From: Alphaproteobacteria bacterium
Lineage (GTDB): Bacteria; Pseudomonadota; Alphaproteobacteria; Rhodospirillales; Magnetovibrionaceae
Reading direction: 5' to 3'
Assembly (NCBI GenBank): GCA_015231605.1
Contig: JADGBG010000002.1
Span: forward strand, 23,244-87,243
Length of the DNA stretch: 64,000 bases
Shown: positions 19,155-27,916 of the stretch, piece by piece
How the letters are laid out: every line of letters begins with the position of its first letter
Position numbering within the stretch: position 1 is the stretch's first letter
The notes under the pieces: model-generated
The model's database searches: none
The model's input: the letters and a program-made list of their open reading frames with translations, nothing else
Told to the model about the DNA's origin: nothing
Made by a program: the position numbers and the translations under genes

Positions 19155-20024
19155 ATGGCCGAAACGCTGGACGGCTTGGCGCCGCTGCGCGACATCATCG
19201 CCGAACACGGTTTGGCGGCGAAGAAGACGTTGGGGCAGAATTTCCTTTTGGACCTCAACCTCACGTCCCGCATCGCGCGCACGGCGGGGGACTTGTCCGA
19301 CACCACGGTGATCGAGGTCGGGCCCGGCCCGGGCGGGCTGACCCGCGCCATCCTGGCCGCCGGCGCCAAGCGCGTGGTGGCGGTGGAACGCGACCGGCGG
19401 TGCATTGACGCGCTGGAAAGCTACCTGGTCCCGCACGCGGGCGGGCGGCTGGAAATCATCGACGGCGACGCGCTGGAACAGGATTTCCAGGCCCTGGCCC
19501 CCGCGCCCCGGCGCATCATGTCGAACCTGCCCTACAACATCGCGACGCCGCTGTTGATCGGCTGGTTGAAGAACGCCCAGGCGTTCACCGGCTTCACCTT
19601 GATGTTCCAAAAGGAAGTGGCCGACCGCATCACCGCCAAGCCGCGCACCAAGGCCTATGGGCGGCTCAGCATCATGTGCCAGTGGCTGTGTCACGTGCGT
19701 CCCGAATTCAACATCGACAAGCGCGCCTTCACGCCGCCGCCCAAGATCCAGTCCACGGTGGTGACCCTGATCCCCCGCGCGGAACCGCTGGCCCCGGCCA
19801 GTTGGAACGCCATGGAGCGCGTCACGGCGGCGGCGTTCGGGCAACGGCGCAAGATGCTCCGCCAAAGCCTCAAGTCCTTGGGTCTTGACCCCAGCCTGGC
19901 CGGGATCAAGGAAACCGCCCGCGCGGAGGAATTGTCCGTCGTGGATTTCGCGGCGTTGGCGAGGATCCTGGAAGCCAAAAGCGGATCCCCAATCCGTCCG
20001 GTGATATCGCAGGTTTCAGACTGA
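19155..20024 (+). CDS. rsmA: 16S rRNA dimethyladenosine transferase RsmA/KsgA
   Basis: RsmA dimethylates the two adjacent adenosines in helix 45 of 16S rRNA. Motifs are [11 protein letters not shown], the SAM site [16 protein letters not shown], and the catalytic [13 protein letters not shown] (NLPY). Length of 289 aa is normal. It is the last gene of the lpt-surA-pdxA block, four bases after pdxA, with a GGGGAG-like site before the ATG. Confidence 0.95.
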   Translation: MAETLDGLAPLRDIIAEHGLAAKKTLGQNFLLDLNLTSRIARTAGDLSDTTVIEVGPGPGGLTRAILAAGAKRVVAVERDRRCIDALESYLVPHAGGRLEIIDGDALEQDFQALAPAPRRIMSNLPYNIATPLLIGWLKNAQAFTGFTLMFQKEVADRITAKPRTKAYGRLSIMCQWLCHVRPEFNIDKRAFTPPPKIQSTVVTLIPRAEPLAPASWNAMERVTAAAFGQRRKMLRQSLKSLGLDPSLAGIKETARAEELSVVDFAALARILEAKSGSPIRPVISQVSD

Positions 20025-20095
20025 CCCTTGCAGGAAATCCCACACGTCATTGCCTGACACACCCCTTGGCTGTAGAATTGGGCAAGTGGACACCC

Positions 20096-20419
20096 ATGGA
20101 GAATCTGTTCGTGCTGGACGCACTTCTTTTCGGTGGGATTCTGATTTTGGCGCTGACCGCTTACCTGCTGCCGGCGCTTATAGCCAATTCCCGGAACCAC
20201 CATCAGGCGACGGCCATCTTCGTCCTGAATCTGTTTGCCGGCTGGTCTGGCGTATGTTGGCTGATCGCCCTCGTGTGGAGTTTCACGGCCGTTCGCCAAC
20301 CGTTACCGATACAGCTGCATGTCACATACGACGCCGCCGCGGAGAAAGAGGGAACTACTCCTCGTCCCCGCACATGCTTTGGACGAATTCCGGAAGGCCC
20401 GTCTGGCGGTTGCGTTTGA
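20096..20419 (+). CDS. Small membrane protein of the superinfection-immunity type
   Basis: A 107-residue protein with two predicted membrane helices (about residues 5-27 and 42-63). The signature between and within them, YLLPALIANSRNHHQATAIFVLNLFAGWSG then WLIALVWSF, matches the Imm_superinfect family (T4 Imm-like small membrane proteins common in bacterial genomes). In phage T4 the protein blocks DNA entry of superinfecting phage; the role of chromosomal copies is mostly unproven. I start at the ATG at 20096; a TTG at 20066 is possible but has no ribosome site. The last 22 codons overlap the convergent gmk gene, so the true C-terminus deserves caution. Confidence 0.62.
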   Translation: MENLFVLDALLFGGILILALTAYLLPALIANSRNHHQATAIFVLNLFAGWSGVCWLIALVWSFTAVRQPLPIQLHVTYDAAAEKEGTTPRPRTCFGRIPEGPSGGCV

Positions 20420-20999
20420 GGCGTTCGGCGGTGAGGATGGCTTTCACCTGGGCGACGCTTTCGTTGATGTTTTCGTTCACCACGATGTAGTCGTATTCGC
20501 CCCAGTGGCTCATTTCGCTGGCGGCCTTGGCCATACGCTTCTTCACCACTTCGTCACTGTCCTGGGCGCGGGCGTAGAGGCGGCGTTCCAGTTCGTCGTG
20601 CGACGGCGGCAGGATGAAGATCGACATCTGGTCGTCGCGCGCCGCATGGCGGAGGTCCCGCGCGCCCTGCCAGTCGACGTCGAACAGCACGTCCTTGCCC
20701 GCCGCCAGGGCGTCGTATACCGGGGCCTTGGGCGTGCCGTAATAGTTGTCGAACACCTTGGCGTGTTCCAGGAACTCGCCCTTTTCGACCATGGCTTCGA
20801 ACTTCGCCTTGTCGATGAAGTAATAGTCCTTGCCGTCCACTTCGCCGGGACGCGGCGGGCGCGTGGTGGCGGACACCGACATGGACAGATCGGGGTCGGT
20901 TTCCAGAAGCGCGCGGGTGATGGTGGTCTTGCCCGCGCCCGACGGCGACGACATCACCAGCATGAGGCCGCGGCGATGGATTTTGATCGGATCACTCAA
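20355..20999 (-). CDS. gmk: Guanylate kinase
   Basis: Gmk phosphorylates GMP to GDP. The P-loop is MSSPSGAGKTT (about residues 16-26), followed by the GMP-binding STTRPPRPGEVDGKDYYF pattern (here SATTRPPRPGE) and VDWQGARDL. Length of 214 aa is standard. It follows yicC on the minus strand with an eight-base overlap; the yicC-gmk pair is conserved in proteobacteria. Its 3' end overlaps the convergent small membrane protein gene by 65 bases. Confidence 0.95.
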   Translation of the reverse strand: MSDPIKIHRRGLMLVMSSPSGAGKTTITRALLETDPDLSMSVSATTRPPRPGEVDGKDYYFIDKAKFEAMVEKGEFLEHAKVFDNYYGTPKAPVYDALAAGKDVLFDVDWQGARDLRHAARDDQMSIFILPPSHDELERRLYARAQDSDEVVKKRMAKAASEMSHWGEYDYIVVNENINESVAQVKAILTAERLKRNRQTGLPEFVQSMCGDEE

Positions 21000-21882
21000 T
21001 GTTTTGCACCTGTTCCCGGAATTGCTCGATGACGGCCTTCAGCGCCAGACCGACGCGGGTGAGATCGGTGTCGGAGGACTTCGAACACAGCGTATTGGCT
21101 TCGCGGTTGAACTCCTGACACAGGAAATCGAGACGCCGCCCCACCGGCCCCCCCTCGCCCAGCAGTTCGCGGGCGGCGGCGATGTGGGCGGTGAGGCGGT
21201 CCAGTTCCTCGCGCACGTCCGCCTTGGTCATCAGCAGCGCCGCTTCCTGCGCCAAGCGGTTCGGATCGATGGCGGAGACGTCCGCCACCAACGCCGCCAC
21301 TTGATCGCTGAGGCGCTTGCGGATGGCGTCGGGCTGCATGGCGGCGAGTCCGGCGGCTTCCTCGCTCAAGGATTCGATGTCGGCCAACTGGTCGTGCAGA
21401 ACGCCGCCGAGCCGCGCGCCTTCGGCCTCGCGCACGTCCTGAAGCTGGTCCAGAACCTGTTCGAAGGTGTCCATGAGGTCCGCTTCCAGGGCCTGGCGTT
21501 GGTCGTCGCCGACGTCGTCCTCGGCCTGCTCCAACACGCCGCGCAGCGCCAAAATGCCATCGGCGCTGGGCGCATGCACGGCGGGCAGGCGCGCCTCGAC
21601 CGCCGCGATGGCGTCGAGCACCTGGGCCAGGACGTCTTCGTTGACGCGCACCTGCCCCAGCGGCCGGGTCCAGGCGAGATCCAGGCTGATCGAAACATTG
21701 CCCCGCTTGAAGCGCTTTTGCACCAGATCGCGCACCGGCGCGTCCAGGAAATCGAACCCGCGCGGGAAGCGCACGCGCACGTCCAGGCCCTTGCCGTTGA
21801 CGCTTTTGGCTTCCCAACCCCAGGTGCAGGCCTCGGCGCCGCCCTCGGATCGGGCGAAACCGGTCATGGAACTGATGGTCAC
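20992..21882 (-). CDS. YicC/YloC family endoribonuclease
   Basis: A 296-residue cytoplasmic protein with the YicC_N opening SSMTGFARSEG and the C-terminal DUF1732 block RRLDFLCQEFNREANTLCSKSSD. The C-terminus ends in LKAVIEQFREQVQNIE, matching the family end. YicC-type proteins are endoribonucleases implicated in small-RNA turnover and stationary-phase survival in E. coli. It is the first gene of a yicC-gmk pair on the minus strand. Confidence 0.92.
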   Translation of the reverse strand: MTISSMTGFARSEGGAEACTWGWEAKSVNGKGLDVRVRFPRGFDFLDAPVRDLVQKRFKRGNVSISLDLAWTRPLGQVRVNEDVLAQVLDAIAAVEARLPAVHAPSADGILALRGVLEQAEDDVGDDQRQALEADLMDTFEQVLDQLQDVREAEGARLGGVLHDQLADIESLSEEAAGLAAMQPDAIRKRLSDQVAALVADVSAIDPNRLAQEAALLMTKADVREELDRLTAHIAAARELLGEGGPVGRRLDFLCQEFNREANTLCSKSSDTDLTRVGLALKAVIEQFREQVQNIE

Positions 21883-21981
21883 GCGATTCCCCTCCGTTGT
21901 AGGCCGTATTTATACCCCCGCCGGGCCGCATCAACAAGAACTGGGCTTACCAACGCCGCCGTGTTAAGGCATGGTGAGGCC

Positions 21982-22743
21982 ATGAAAAACCCGTCATCCA
22001 TCCTGATCACCGGGGCCAGCAGCGGCATCGGCGAGGCGCTGGCCCGCGAATACGCGCGCTCCGGCGCGTTCCTGGCCCTGAGCGGGCGCGACCGCGCGCG
22101 CCTCGACGACGTGGCCGAGGCTTGCCGCGGCTTGGGCGCGGAGGTCATGGCCCGGCGCGCCGACGTCACCGATCGCGACGCCATGGCGGACTTCATCCGC
22201 GAAGCCGACGCCCGACGCCCCCTCGATCTGGTCATCGCCAACGCTGGCATTTCCGGCGGTAGCGGCGGCATGGGCGAAACCGAGGAACAAACCCGCGCCA
22301 TCTTCGACGTCAACGTCACCGGGGTGCTGAACACGGTGTGGCCCGCCGTGGAGCCCATGCGCGAACGCGGCCGGGGTCAGATCGCCGTGGTGAGTTCCAT
22401 TGCAGGCATGAACGCGCTGCCGGGCGCGCCGGCCTACAGCGCGTCCAAGGCCGCCGTGAAGGCCTATGCCGAGGCGCTGAACGGGTGGCTGAGGCGCGAC
22501 GGCGTGACGGTCACAGCGATCTGTCCGGGCTTCGTCAAAAGCCGCATCACCGACCGCAACGATTTTCCCATGCCGTTGTTCATGGACGCGCCCCGGGCCG
22601 CCAGGATCATCCGGCGCGGGCTGGAACGGGGCGGGGTCAGCGTGGTGTTCCCCCGCCGTCTGGCGTTCGCGGCGTGGCTGATCGGCCTGCTGCCGCCGGG
22701 CCTCAGGGTCGCGCTTTTGTCGCGCCTGCCGAAAAAGGGGTAG
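21982..22743 (+). CDS. Short-chain dehydrogenase/reductase
   Basis: A classical SDR of 253 residues. The NAD(P)-binding motif is LITGASSGIGEALAREYARSG near the N-terminus, NAG appears as VIANAGISGG, and the catalytic Ser-Tyr-Lys triad is visible in VVSSIAGMNALPGAPAYSASKAAVKAYAE. The start ATG at 21982 follows GGTGAGG; a longer open frame upstream is antisense to yicC and is not real. A hydrophobic C-terminal stretch (LAFAAWLIGLLPPGLRVALL) suggests membrane association. Substrate unknown. Its stop abuts the convergent flagellin-like gene. Confidence 0.88.
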   Translation: MKNPSSILITGASSGIGEALAREYARSGAFLALSGRDRARLDDVAEACRGLGAEVMARRADVTDRDAMADFIREADARRPLDLVIANAGISGGSGGMGETEEQTRAIFDVNVTGVLNTVWPAVEPMRERGRGQIAVVSSIAGMNALPGAPAYSASKAAVKAYAEALNGWLRRDGVTVTAICPGFVKSRITDRNDFPMPLFMDAPRAARIIRRGLERGGVSVVFPRRLAFAAWLIGLLPPGLRVALLSRLPKKG

Positions 22744-24990
22744 TTAGCGGAACAAGCCGAGGATTCCGTTCGCGGCCTTGCCGAGGAAATTCAACGCCTG
22801 CATGCCGAGAGACTGGCGGGTTTGCAGGGCCAGCATGTTGGCCCCTTCCTGGTTGATGTCGGCCAACACCAGCTTGTCCGCGCCAGCCTTGAGGTCGTTT
22901 GAATATTGGTGCGTAAAATCGCTGCGCACCTGAAGAAGCGAGACCTGGCCGCCCAGCCGCGACGAAAGCGAACGCACGGTGGTGAGCGCGGTGTTGAGAT
23001 CCGACAGCGCTTCTTCACGCCCCGCAACGGTGTCGAAGTCCTGGTAGTACCAGGCGTTCGCCACGCCGAGGCCCTGCTTGGTAACGGTCAGCGATTGCGT
23101 TTTCCCGCCAAGCGTCAGCGTGACGGAGTTGTTGGAATAGTTCGTGGAGGTGACATTGGCTCCACTGAGGATGCCCGCCGTCAGGCTGGCGCCGAAACGT
23201 TGGCTGAAAACCCCTTGGCCACTGCCGTCCCGTGCGGAATCGCCCCAAACCGCGACAAATCCCTGGCCATTTTGAACGGTTGCAAGCTTGGACGCATGCT
23301 GATTGTTGGCGGTCGTGGTGTTGATGCGGAATTCGCCGCCCACGGCGGCGTTATTGGCGTCGTAACGCTGAGCGAACACCCCTTCGCCGTTTCCGTCGGC
23401 TCCATTCGTGTCGGTCCACGTAATGACGTATCCCCCATCCGCCATGGCGATGATGTCCGCATGCCCCTGGTTCCCGGCCGTCGTCGTGTTGACGACGAAC
23501 TCCGCGGTCAGGGCGGTTCCGGTTGAACCGTAGCGGCGGGCTTTCACGCCGGAGCCGTTTCCATCCCCGGCGTTCGCATCCGCCCAAATCACGACGTAGC
23601 TGCCGTCGGACAGCCCCGCCGCGGCCGGATCATCTTGAGTGCCGGCCGTCGCGGTGTTGACCTGGAACTGACCGGTCGTGGCGTTGCCGCCGGCGTCGAA
23701 CTGGCGGGCGAACACGCCCCAGCCGCCCCCGTCCAACCCGCCGTCGTCGGCAAACGAGACCAGAAAACCACCGTCTTCAAGACCAGTAATGTGAACGAAG
23801 CCCTGATTGCTGGCCGTGGTGGTGTTGACCTGGAACTGGTTTCCCACCGGCGACCCCGTGGCGGAAAAGACCCTGGCGTTGATGCCGTACGAATCGCCCG
23901 CGCTTTGCCCTTCCCAGGCGACGGCGAACCCGCCGCCGGTCAGCGCCGTGACGACGGGCGAGTACTGGTTGCCGGTTTCGTCCGCCGTGCCGTCGTTGTC
24001 GTTGATTTGAATTTCGGCCCCGGACTTGTTGCCGTCCGCATCAAAAACCTGGGCGCGGATGGCCGTGCCGCTGTCGTCAAGGCTGTTGCTGTCGTCCGCC
24101 CAAGAGATGACGAAGCCGCCGCCTTCCAGACCGGTGACGTCCGGGTAATGCTGGTCGTTGGCGATATTGGCGGGAACCACGGTTTCGCTTCCGACTTTGT
24201 TGCCGTCGGCATCGAACCGTTGGAAGTAGACGCCTTTGCCCCCGCCGCCAAGTGCGGTATCCGCCGCGCTCGCGTCTTTCCAGACCACGACATAGCCACC
24301 GTCCGATAGTCCGGCGACCTGATGGCCATACTGAAGGCTATCGCTCTGATCCCCCGTCGTAGTCGTGTTGACCTGGGTTTCCGAACCGACCGCATCGAAC
24401 GACGTACCGGTGCTTCCGGACAGGGTCACCGAACCGCCCGTGGCGTCGGGGATCAACTTGGCGTCGCCGCCGGTGCTGAGATAATAGGTCGATCCCGCGA
24501 ACTGGCCGTTGATGTCGACCTTGCTGTCGGATTTTTCGCTGAATTCCACGGTGTGGGTCGCGGTGGTGACGGGCTGTCCCGCCGTGGATTGGTTCCCCAG
24601 CAGGTTCGTGCCCTGATAGTACGCATCGTCCACCAGGCGGTTTAACTGGTTGAGCATTTCGTCGAACTGGTCGGGGTCGGCGCTGCTGGGCACGGCGGAG
24701 GCCGTCACGATGCCCTTCATCTGCTGCAAAATGGTTGTGATCCCATCCAGCGCCGTTTGCGCCGCGGTGATCAGGCCGATGGCCTGCTCGATCCCGTCCA
24801 TGCGTTCCAGGAAATCCTGGGTGCGGTCCGACAGGCTTTTGGCCTGGAAGAACGCTTCCGGGCCGTCAATGGCGCTGCTGATCTTGAGGCCGGTGGAGAG
24901 ACGATTCTGCGTGCGCTCCTGCATGGCGCTGGTCGTTTTCAAAGACAACAGCGCTTCGCGTTCGGCACCCGTCAGAACGACCTTGTCCAT
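22744..24990 (-). CDS. Flagellin-like protein with a seven-repeat beta-propeller-like insertion
   Basis: A 748-residue protein whose ends are flagellin-like. Residues 1-135 carry the coiled-coil pattern of the flagellin N-terminal D0/D1 region (RLSTGLKISSAIDGPEAFFQAKSL...). Residues about 655-748 match the flagellin C-terminal region with a helical end (DINQEGANMLALQTRQSLGMQALNFLG). In place of the usual variable domain, residues about 197-605 hold seven tandem repeats of roughly 55-60 residues with the core GG(Y/F)VVxW...GVxAQRFDADG...INTTTA. No signal peptide is present, as expected for flagellar type III export. No other flagellar gene is nearby, so it is an orphan flagellin-like gene. The start ATG at 24990 is preceded by GTGAGGGGGTGGGG. 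Confidence 0.85.
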   Translation of the reverse strand: MDKVVLTGAEREALLSLKTTSAMQERTQNRLSTGLKISSAIDGPEAFFQAKSLSDRTQDFLERMDGIEQAIGLITAAQTALDGITTILQQMKGIVTASAVPSSADPDQFDEMLNQLNRLVDDAYYQGTNLLGNQSTAGQPVTTATHTVEFSEKSDSKVDINGQFAGSTYYLSTGGDAKLIPDATGGSVTLSGSTGTSFDAVGSETQVNTTTTGDQSDSLQYGHQVAGLSDGGYVVVWKDASAADTALGGGGKGVYFQRFDADGNKVGSETVVPANIANDQHYPDVTGLEGGGFVISWADDSNSLDDSGTAIRAQVFDADGNKSGAEIQINDNDGTADETGNQYSPVVTALTGGGFAVAWEGQSAGDSYGINARVFSATGSPVGNQFQVNTTTASNQGFVHITGLEDGGFLVSFADDGGLDGGGWGVFARQFDAGGNATTGQFQVNTATAGTQDDPAAAGLSDGSYVVIWADANAGDGNGSGVKARRYGSTGTALTAEFVVNTTTAGNQGHADIIAMADGGYVITWTDTNGADGNGEGVFAQRYDANNAAVGGEFRINTTTANNQHASKLATVQNGQGFVAVWGDSARDGSGQGVFSQRFGASLTAGILSGANVTSTNYSNNSVTLTLGGKTQSLTVTKQGLGVANAWYYQDFDTVAGREEALSDLNTALTTVRSLSSRLGGQVSLLQVRSDFTHQYSNDLKAGADKLVLADINQEGANMLALQTRQSLGMQALNFLGKAANGILGLFR
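23176..24402 (-). repeat. Seven tandem protein repeats inside the flagellin-like gene
   Basis: Residues about 197-605 of the protein contain seven copies of the core motif: GGYVVVW, GGFVISW, GGFAVAW, GGFLVSF, GSYVVIW, GGYVITW and QGFVAVW. Each is followed by a Gly/Asp-rich loop, an AQRFDA-type strand and, except in the last copy, an INTTTA-type strand. The extra strand missing from the end (FDAVGSETQVNTTT) is found before the first copy. This is the pattern expected of a propeller closed by its N-terminal strand. Repeats are diverged at DNA level. Confidence 0.85.
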
Positions 24991-25160
24991 GGTTTCCCCA
25001 CCCCCTCACGCGCTTCTGCGCACTGAGGCCGTATTCTATGTAAACGCAAAACGTTTAAAAATCGAGAATACTTTAATTTTTGGTGATTTAAGGACAATCC
25101 ACTGAACGAACCTGGACGCGCCTTTACGGCGCCCAGGCCCACCGCTCGACACATGTCTGC

Positions 25161-25442
25161 TTATTCGTAGGTGCAGAGGTAAGCCGTGTCCCCCGCCACC
25201 TGCAATTGGAAGCTGGCGTTGGCTGCGACGACGAAGCTGTCGCCCGATTTATAGGTGGTCCAGCCGTCCTCGCCCGGCAGCTTCACCGTCAGCGCGCCGG
25301 ACACCACGGTCATGGTTTCCTTCTGGCTGGTGGAAAATTCGTACTCTCCGGCGGCCATGACGCCCACGGTGGCGGGCAGGGCCTCGCCCTGGAACGCGAT
25401 GGACTTGACCTTGCCGTCGAAATATTCGTTGACCTTGAACAC
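25161..25442 (-). CDS. ppnP: Pyrimidine/purine nucleoside phosphorylase PpnP (YaiE family)
   Basis: A 93-residue single-domain cupin. Key stretches are [37 protein letters not shown] and [27 protein letters not shown], which match PpnP/YaiE throughout. PpnP cleaves a broad range of nucleosides with phosphate. The frame is open for 68 more codons upstream, but the GTG at 25442 with GGGAGAGAGCCC before it gives the family's exact N-terminus, so I use it. Confidence 0.92.
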   Translation of the reverse strand: MFKVNEYFDGKVKSIAFQGEALPATVGVMAAGEYEFSTSQKETMTVVSGALTVKLPGEDGWTTYKSGDSFVVAANASFQLQVAGDTAYLCTYE

Positions 25443-25575
25443 GGGCTCTCTCCCTTCCGAATGGTGGTTTGGCAGGGCGTTTACGCCGGTTCGCGCGCCC
25501 GGGCAAGGACAATTGCATGCCGGGCGGCCCGATTGGTATAACGGAGACAACGACCACCAACCCGGAGAGACCGCC

Positions 25576-26040
25576 ATGTCCGCCATCAACGCCCGCCTTG
25601 CCGAACTCGGCATCACCCTGCCCCAGGCCGCCGCGCCCGCCGCCAACTACGTGCCGTACGTGCAAACCGGGAACCTGGTGGTGGTTTCGGGCCAAATCAC
25701 GCTGCTCAACGGCGAGCTCAAGTACATCGGCCGCGTCGGCCGGGACTTCACCACCGAGGAAGCCTATGAAGCGGCGAAGCTGTGCGGCCTCAACCTCATC
25801 GCGCAGGCGAAGGCCGCGTGCGGCGGCGATTTGGACCGGGTGAAGCGGGTGGTGCGCCTCGGTGGCTTCGTCAACTGCACCGACGATTTCACGGATCAGC
25901 CCAAGGTCATCAACGGCGCGTCCGACCTGATGGCCCAGGTGTTCGGCGAAAAAGGCAAGCACGCCCGCGCCGCCGTCGGCGTCAACACCCTGCCGCTCGG
26001 CGTCGCGGTGGAAATCGACGGCATGTTCGAAATCGAATAA
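25576..26040 (+). CDS. RidA family protein (reactive imine/enamine deaminase-like)
   Basis: A 154-residue RidA/YjgF/UK114-type protein of the longer subfamily ([70 protein letters not shown]). RidA proteins hydrolyse reactive 2-aminoacrylate-type imines or act in small-molecule catabolism. The arginine usual in the active site corresponds to HARAAVG near the C-terminus. The start is the ATG at 25576 after CGGAGAGACC. A longer upstream frame is antisense to ppnP. The next gene starts 38 bases later on the same strand. Confidence 0.9.
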   Translation: MSAINARLAELGITLPQAAAPAANYVPYVQTGNLVVVSGQITLLNGELKYIGRVGRDFTTEEAYEAAKLCGLNLIAQAKAACGGDLDRVKRVVRLGGFVNCTDDFTDQPKVINGASDLMAQVFGEKGKHARAAVGVNTLPLGVAVEIDGMFEIE

Positions 26041-26078
26041 GGCTCGATTTCGCTCCTCGCGGCCCTCATATTGGGGGC

Positions 26079-27233
26079 ATGGACGAAAACGCCCATTTCC
26101 AAATTGATTTCGTCGAACGGTTGGCGGACCTACCCCGCGCCGACTGGAACGCCTGTGCCGGGGTCGGCAATCCGTTCGTGTCCTACGATTTTCTGAGCTG
26201 CCTGGAAGACAGCCGGTCAGTGTCCGCCGATGCCGGCTGGCTGCCCCGTCACATGGCGGCCAGGGACGGAACCGGGCGCGTGGTGGGCTGCGCGCCCGTC
26301 TATGTGAAGGGCCATTCCCAGGGCGAATACGTGTTCGACCAGGGCTGGGCGCGGGCTTACGAGCAGGCGGGGGGGCGGTACTACCCGAAGCTTCTGTGCG
26401 CCGTGCCGTTCACGCCGGTCGGCGGCCCGCGTCTTCTGACGCGGGACGCCGCCGTCAAATCGGCGCTGGCGGAGGCTCTCGCCCGCCTTTGCGGGAATAC
26501 GGGATTGAGCGGCGCACACGTCAATTTCACCACCGAGACAGACCAGGACGCGCTCGACAAGGCCGGATACCTGACGAGACTGGGCATCCAGTACCACTGG
26601 ACCAACGCCGGATACGAATCCTTCGACCATTTCCTGGACGCGTTGACGGCGCGCAAGCGCAAGGCCATCCGCCGCGAACGCCGCGCCGCGGCGGAAGCGG
26701 GGCTGCGTATCGAACGGCTGAGCGGGAACGCCGTCACCCCGGCGCACTGGGACGCCATGTATGCGTTCTACCAGGACACCGGCGCGCGCAAGTGGGGACG
26801 CCCCTATCTTAACCGCGCGTTCTTCGACCTGCTGGGCGAACGCATGGCCGAACAAGTGCTGTTGGCGATGGCGTATCGGGACGGCCGCCCCATCGCGGGC
26901 GCGCTGAACCTGATCGGCGGCGATGCGCTTTACGGCCGGTATTGGGGATGTGTCGAGGACGTGCCGTTCCTGCATTTCGAACTGTGCTACCACCAGGCCA
27001 TCGAAGCCGCCATCGAACGCGGCCTCACCCGGGTCGAGGCCGGAGCGCAGGGGGAACACAAGATCGCGCGGGGGTATCTGCCCATCCTCACCCGTTCGGC
27101 CCACCGCCTCGCCGATCCGGGTTTCCACAAGGCCGTGGCCGACGCCGTGGAACGCGAACGCCGCGCGGTGCTGTTTGAGCGCGATCTGTTGATGGAGGAA
27201 AACCCGTTTCGCAAGAACATGGCGTCGGGGTAG
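26079..27233 (+). CDS. FemAB-like GNAT-fold acyltransferase (PF04339 type)
   Basis: A 384-residue cytoplasmic protein of the family once called DUF482 and now described as FemAB-like/GNAT peptidogalycan-recognition proteins. Characteristic stretches are NPFVSYDFLSCLEDS, YVFDQGWARAYEQAGGRYYPKLLCAVPFTPV, RKRKAIRRERRAA and YGRYWGCVEDVPFLHFELCYHQAIEAAIERG. Family members are predicted acyl or aminoacyl transferases; the acceptor is not known. I use the ATG at 26079, preceded by GGGGGC. The upstream frame overlaps ridA and is spurious. Confidence 0.85.
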   Translation: MDENAHFQIDFVERLADLPRADWNACAGVGNPFVSYDFLSCLEDSRSVSADAGWLPRHMAARDGTGRVVGCAPVYVKGHSQGEYVFDQGWARAYEQAGGRYYPKLLCAVPFTPVGGPRLLTRDAAVKSALAEALARLCGNTGLSGAHVNFTTETDQDALDKAGYLTRLGIQYHWTNAGYESFDHFLDALTARKRKAIRRERRAAAEAGLRIERLSGNAVTPAHWDAMYAFYQDTGARKWGRPYLNRAFFDLLGERMAEQVLLAMAYRDGRPIAGALNLIGGDALYGRYWGCVEDVPFLHFELCYHQAIEAAIERGLTRVEAGAQGEHKIARGYLPILTRSAHRLADPGFHKAVADAVERERRAVLFERDLLMEENPFRKNMASG

Positions 27234-27241
27234 AATGCGAC

Positions 27242-27553
27242 ATGATCAAGATCTGGAAAATCGCGGCCCTGGCGGCCGGACTGGCCGTGGCCGCCGAAAC
27301 CGCCCACGCCATCGCCATCAATCAATGCGCCCGTTTGGTGCGCGACGAAGCCGGACGGGAAACCGTGGTCAACGCCTGCACCGCGTGCATCGCGGTCAAG
27401 GTTGAACGCCGCCGACCGGGTCAAAACATCGGAACCCCGAGCACGCGGGATTTCAACATCCCCGCCGGATCCCGTCAGCCGCTGCCCTTCCGCGGCCCCG
27501 GCGTCACCCGCGTCACGAGCGAAGGCCCCTGCCCGCCCGCGATGGACCGATAG
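27242..27553 (+). CDS. Small secreted protein of unknown function
   Basis: A 103-residue protein, family not recognised. A good signal peptide (about residues 1-23, cleavage after AHA) precedes a mature part with four cysteines and the core INQCARLVRDEAGRETVVNACTAC, then a basic RRRPGQN segment. This resembles small periplasmic proteins with two disulfides. It starts eight bases after the FemAB-like gene and may be co-transcribed with it. Confidence 0.6.
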   Translation: MIKIWKIAALAAGLAVAAETAHAIAINQCARLVRDEAGRETVVNACTACIAVKVERRRPGQNIGTPSTRDFNIPAGSRQPLPFRGPGVTRVTSEGPCPPAMDR

Positions 27554-27566
27554 GCATGGACCTCGC

Positions 27567-27740
27567 TCAGTACGGAACGGTGACGATCACGTCCTGTTCT
27601 TCAAGCGCCATCAACACCCCGGCCCAACCGTTGCGCCGCGCTTCGCGCTTGGCGTCTTCCGGGCCCAGGTGGCGCGACAGCAAAATCGCCAGCTGATGGT
27701 TGGCGTTGAACTTGCGTCCCATATAAACGTCCATACCCAT
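27567..27740 (-). CDS. Hypothetical 57-residue protein
   Basis: A short minus-strand gene with a good ribosome site (GGAGG eight bases before the ATG at 27740), encoding MGMDVYMGRKFNANHQLAILLSRHL... ending in a beta-like DVIVTVPY. It is soluble, has no signal peptide, and the family is not recognised. It lies on the same strand as clpS-clpA but downstream of them, with a 176-base gap that shows no strong terminator. The clear start site and balanced composition argue for a real gene. Confidence 0.5.
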   Translation of the reverse strand: MGMDVYMGRKFNANHQLAILLSRHLGPEDAKREARRNGWAGVLMALEEQDVIVTVPY

Positions 27741-27916
27741 TGTTCCGTCCTCCGTTGCGGTTTCGCCCGGCTGGCGCCCCGGGCTTGTGAAACCTGGTCC
27801 TAAGAAGGATATGGTTAAGCGTTTATTCTTTGCAAGCAATTCTCAATTGCGTCGCAATAAGGCAACTCATGTTGTTTGACGGAACGCCGGGGGCGTCCCC
27901 ATACGCGCGACCCCGC

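Noticed and set aside
20830..21981. Long N-terminal extension of the SDR gene
   Set aside because: It is antisense to yicC; the SDR fold starts exactly at the ATG at 21982.
24991..25160. Sigma-28 promoter for the flagellin-like gene
   Set aside because: TAAAGTATTC is present on the minus strand but no GCCGATAA-like element lies at the right spacing.
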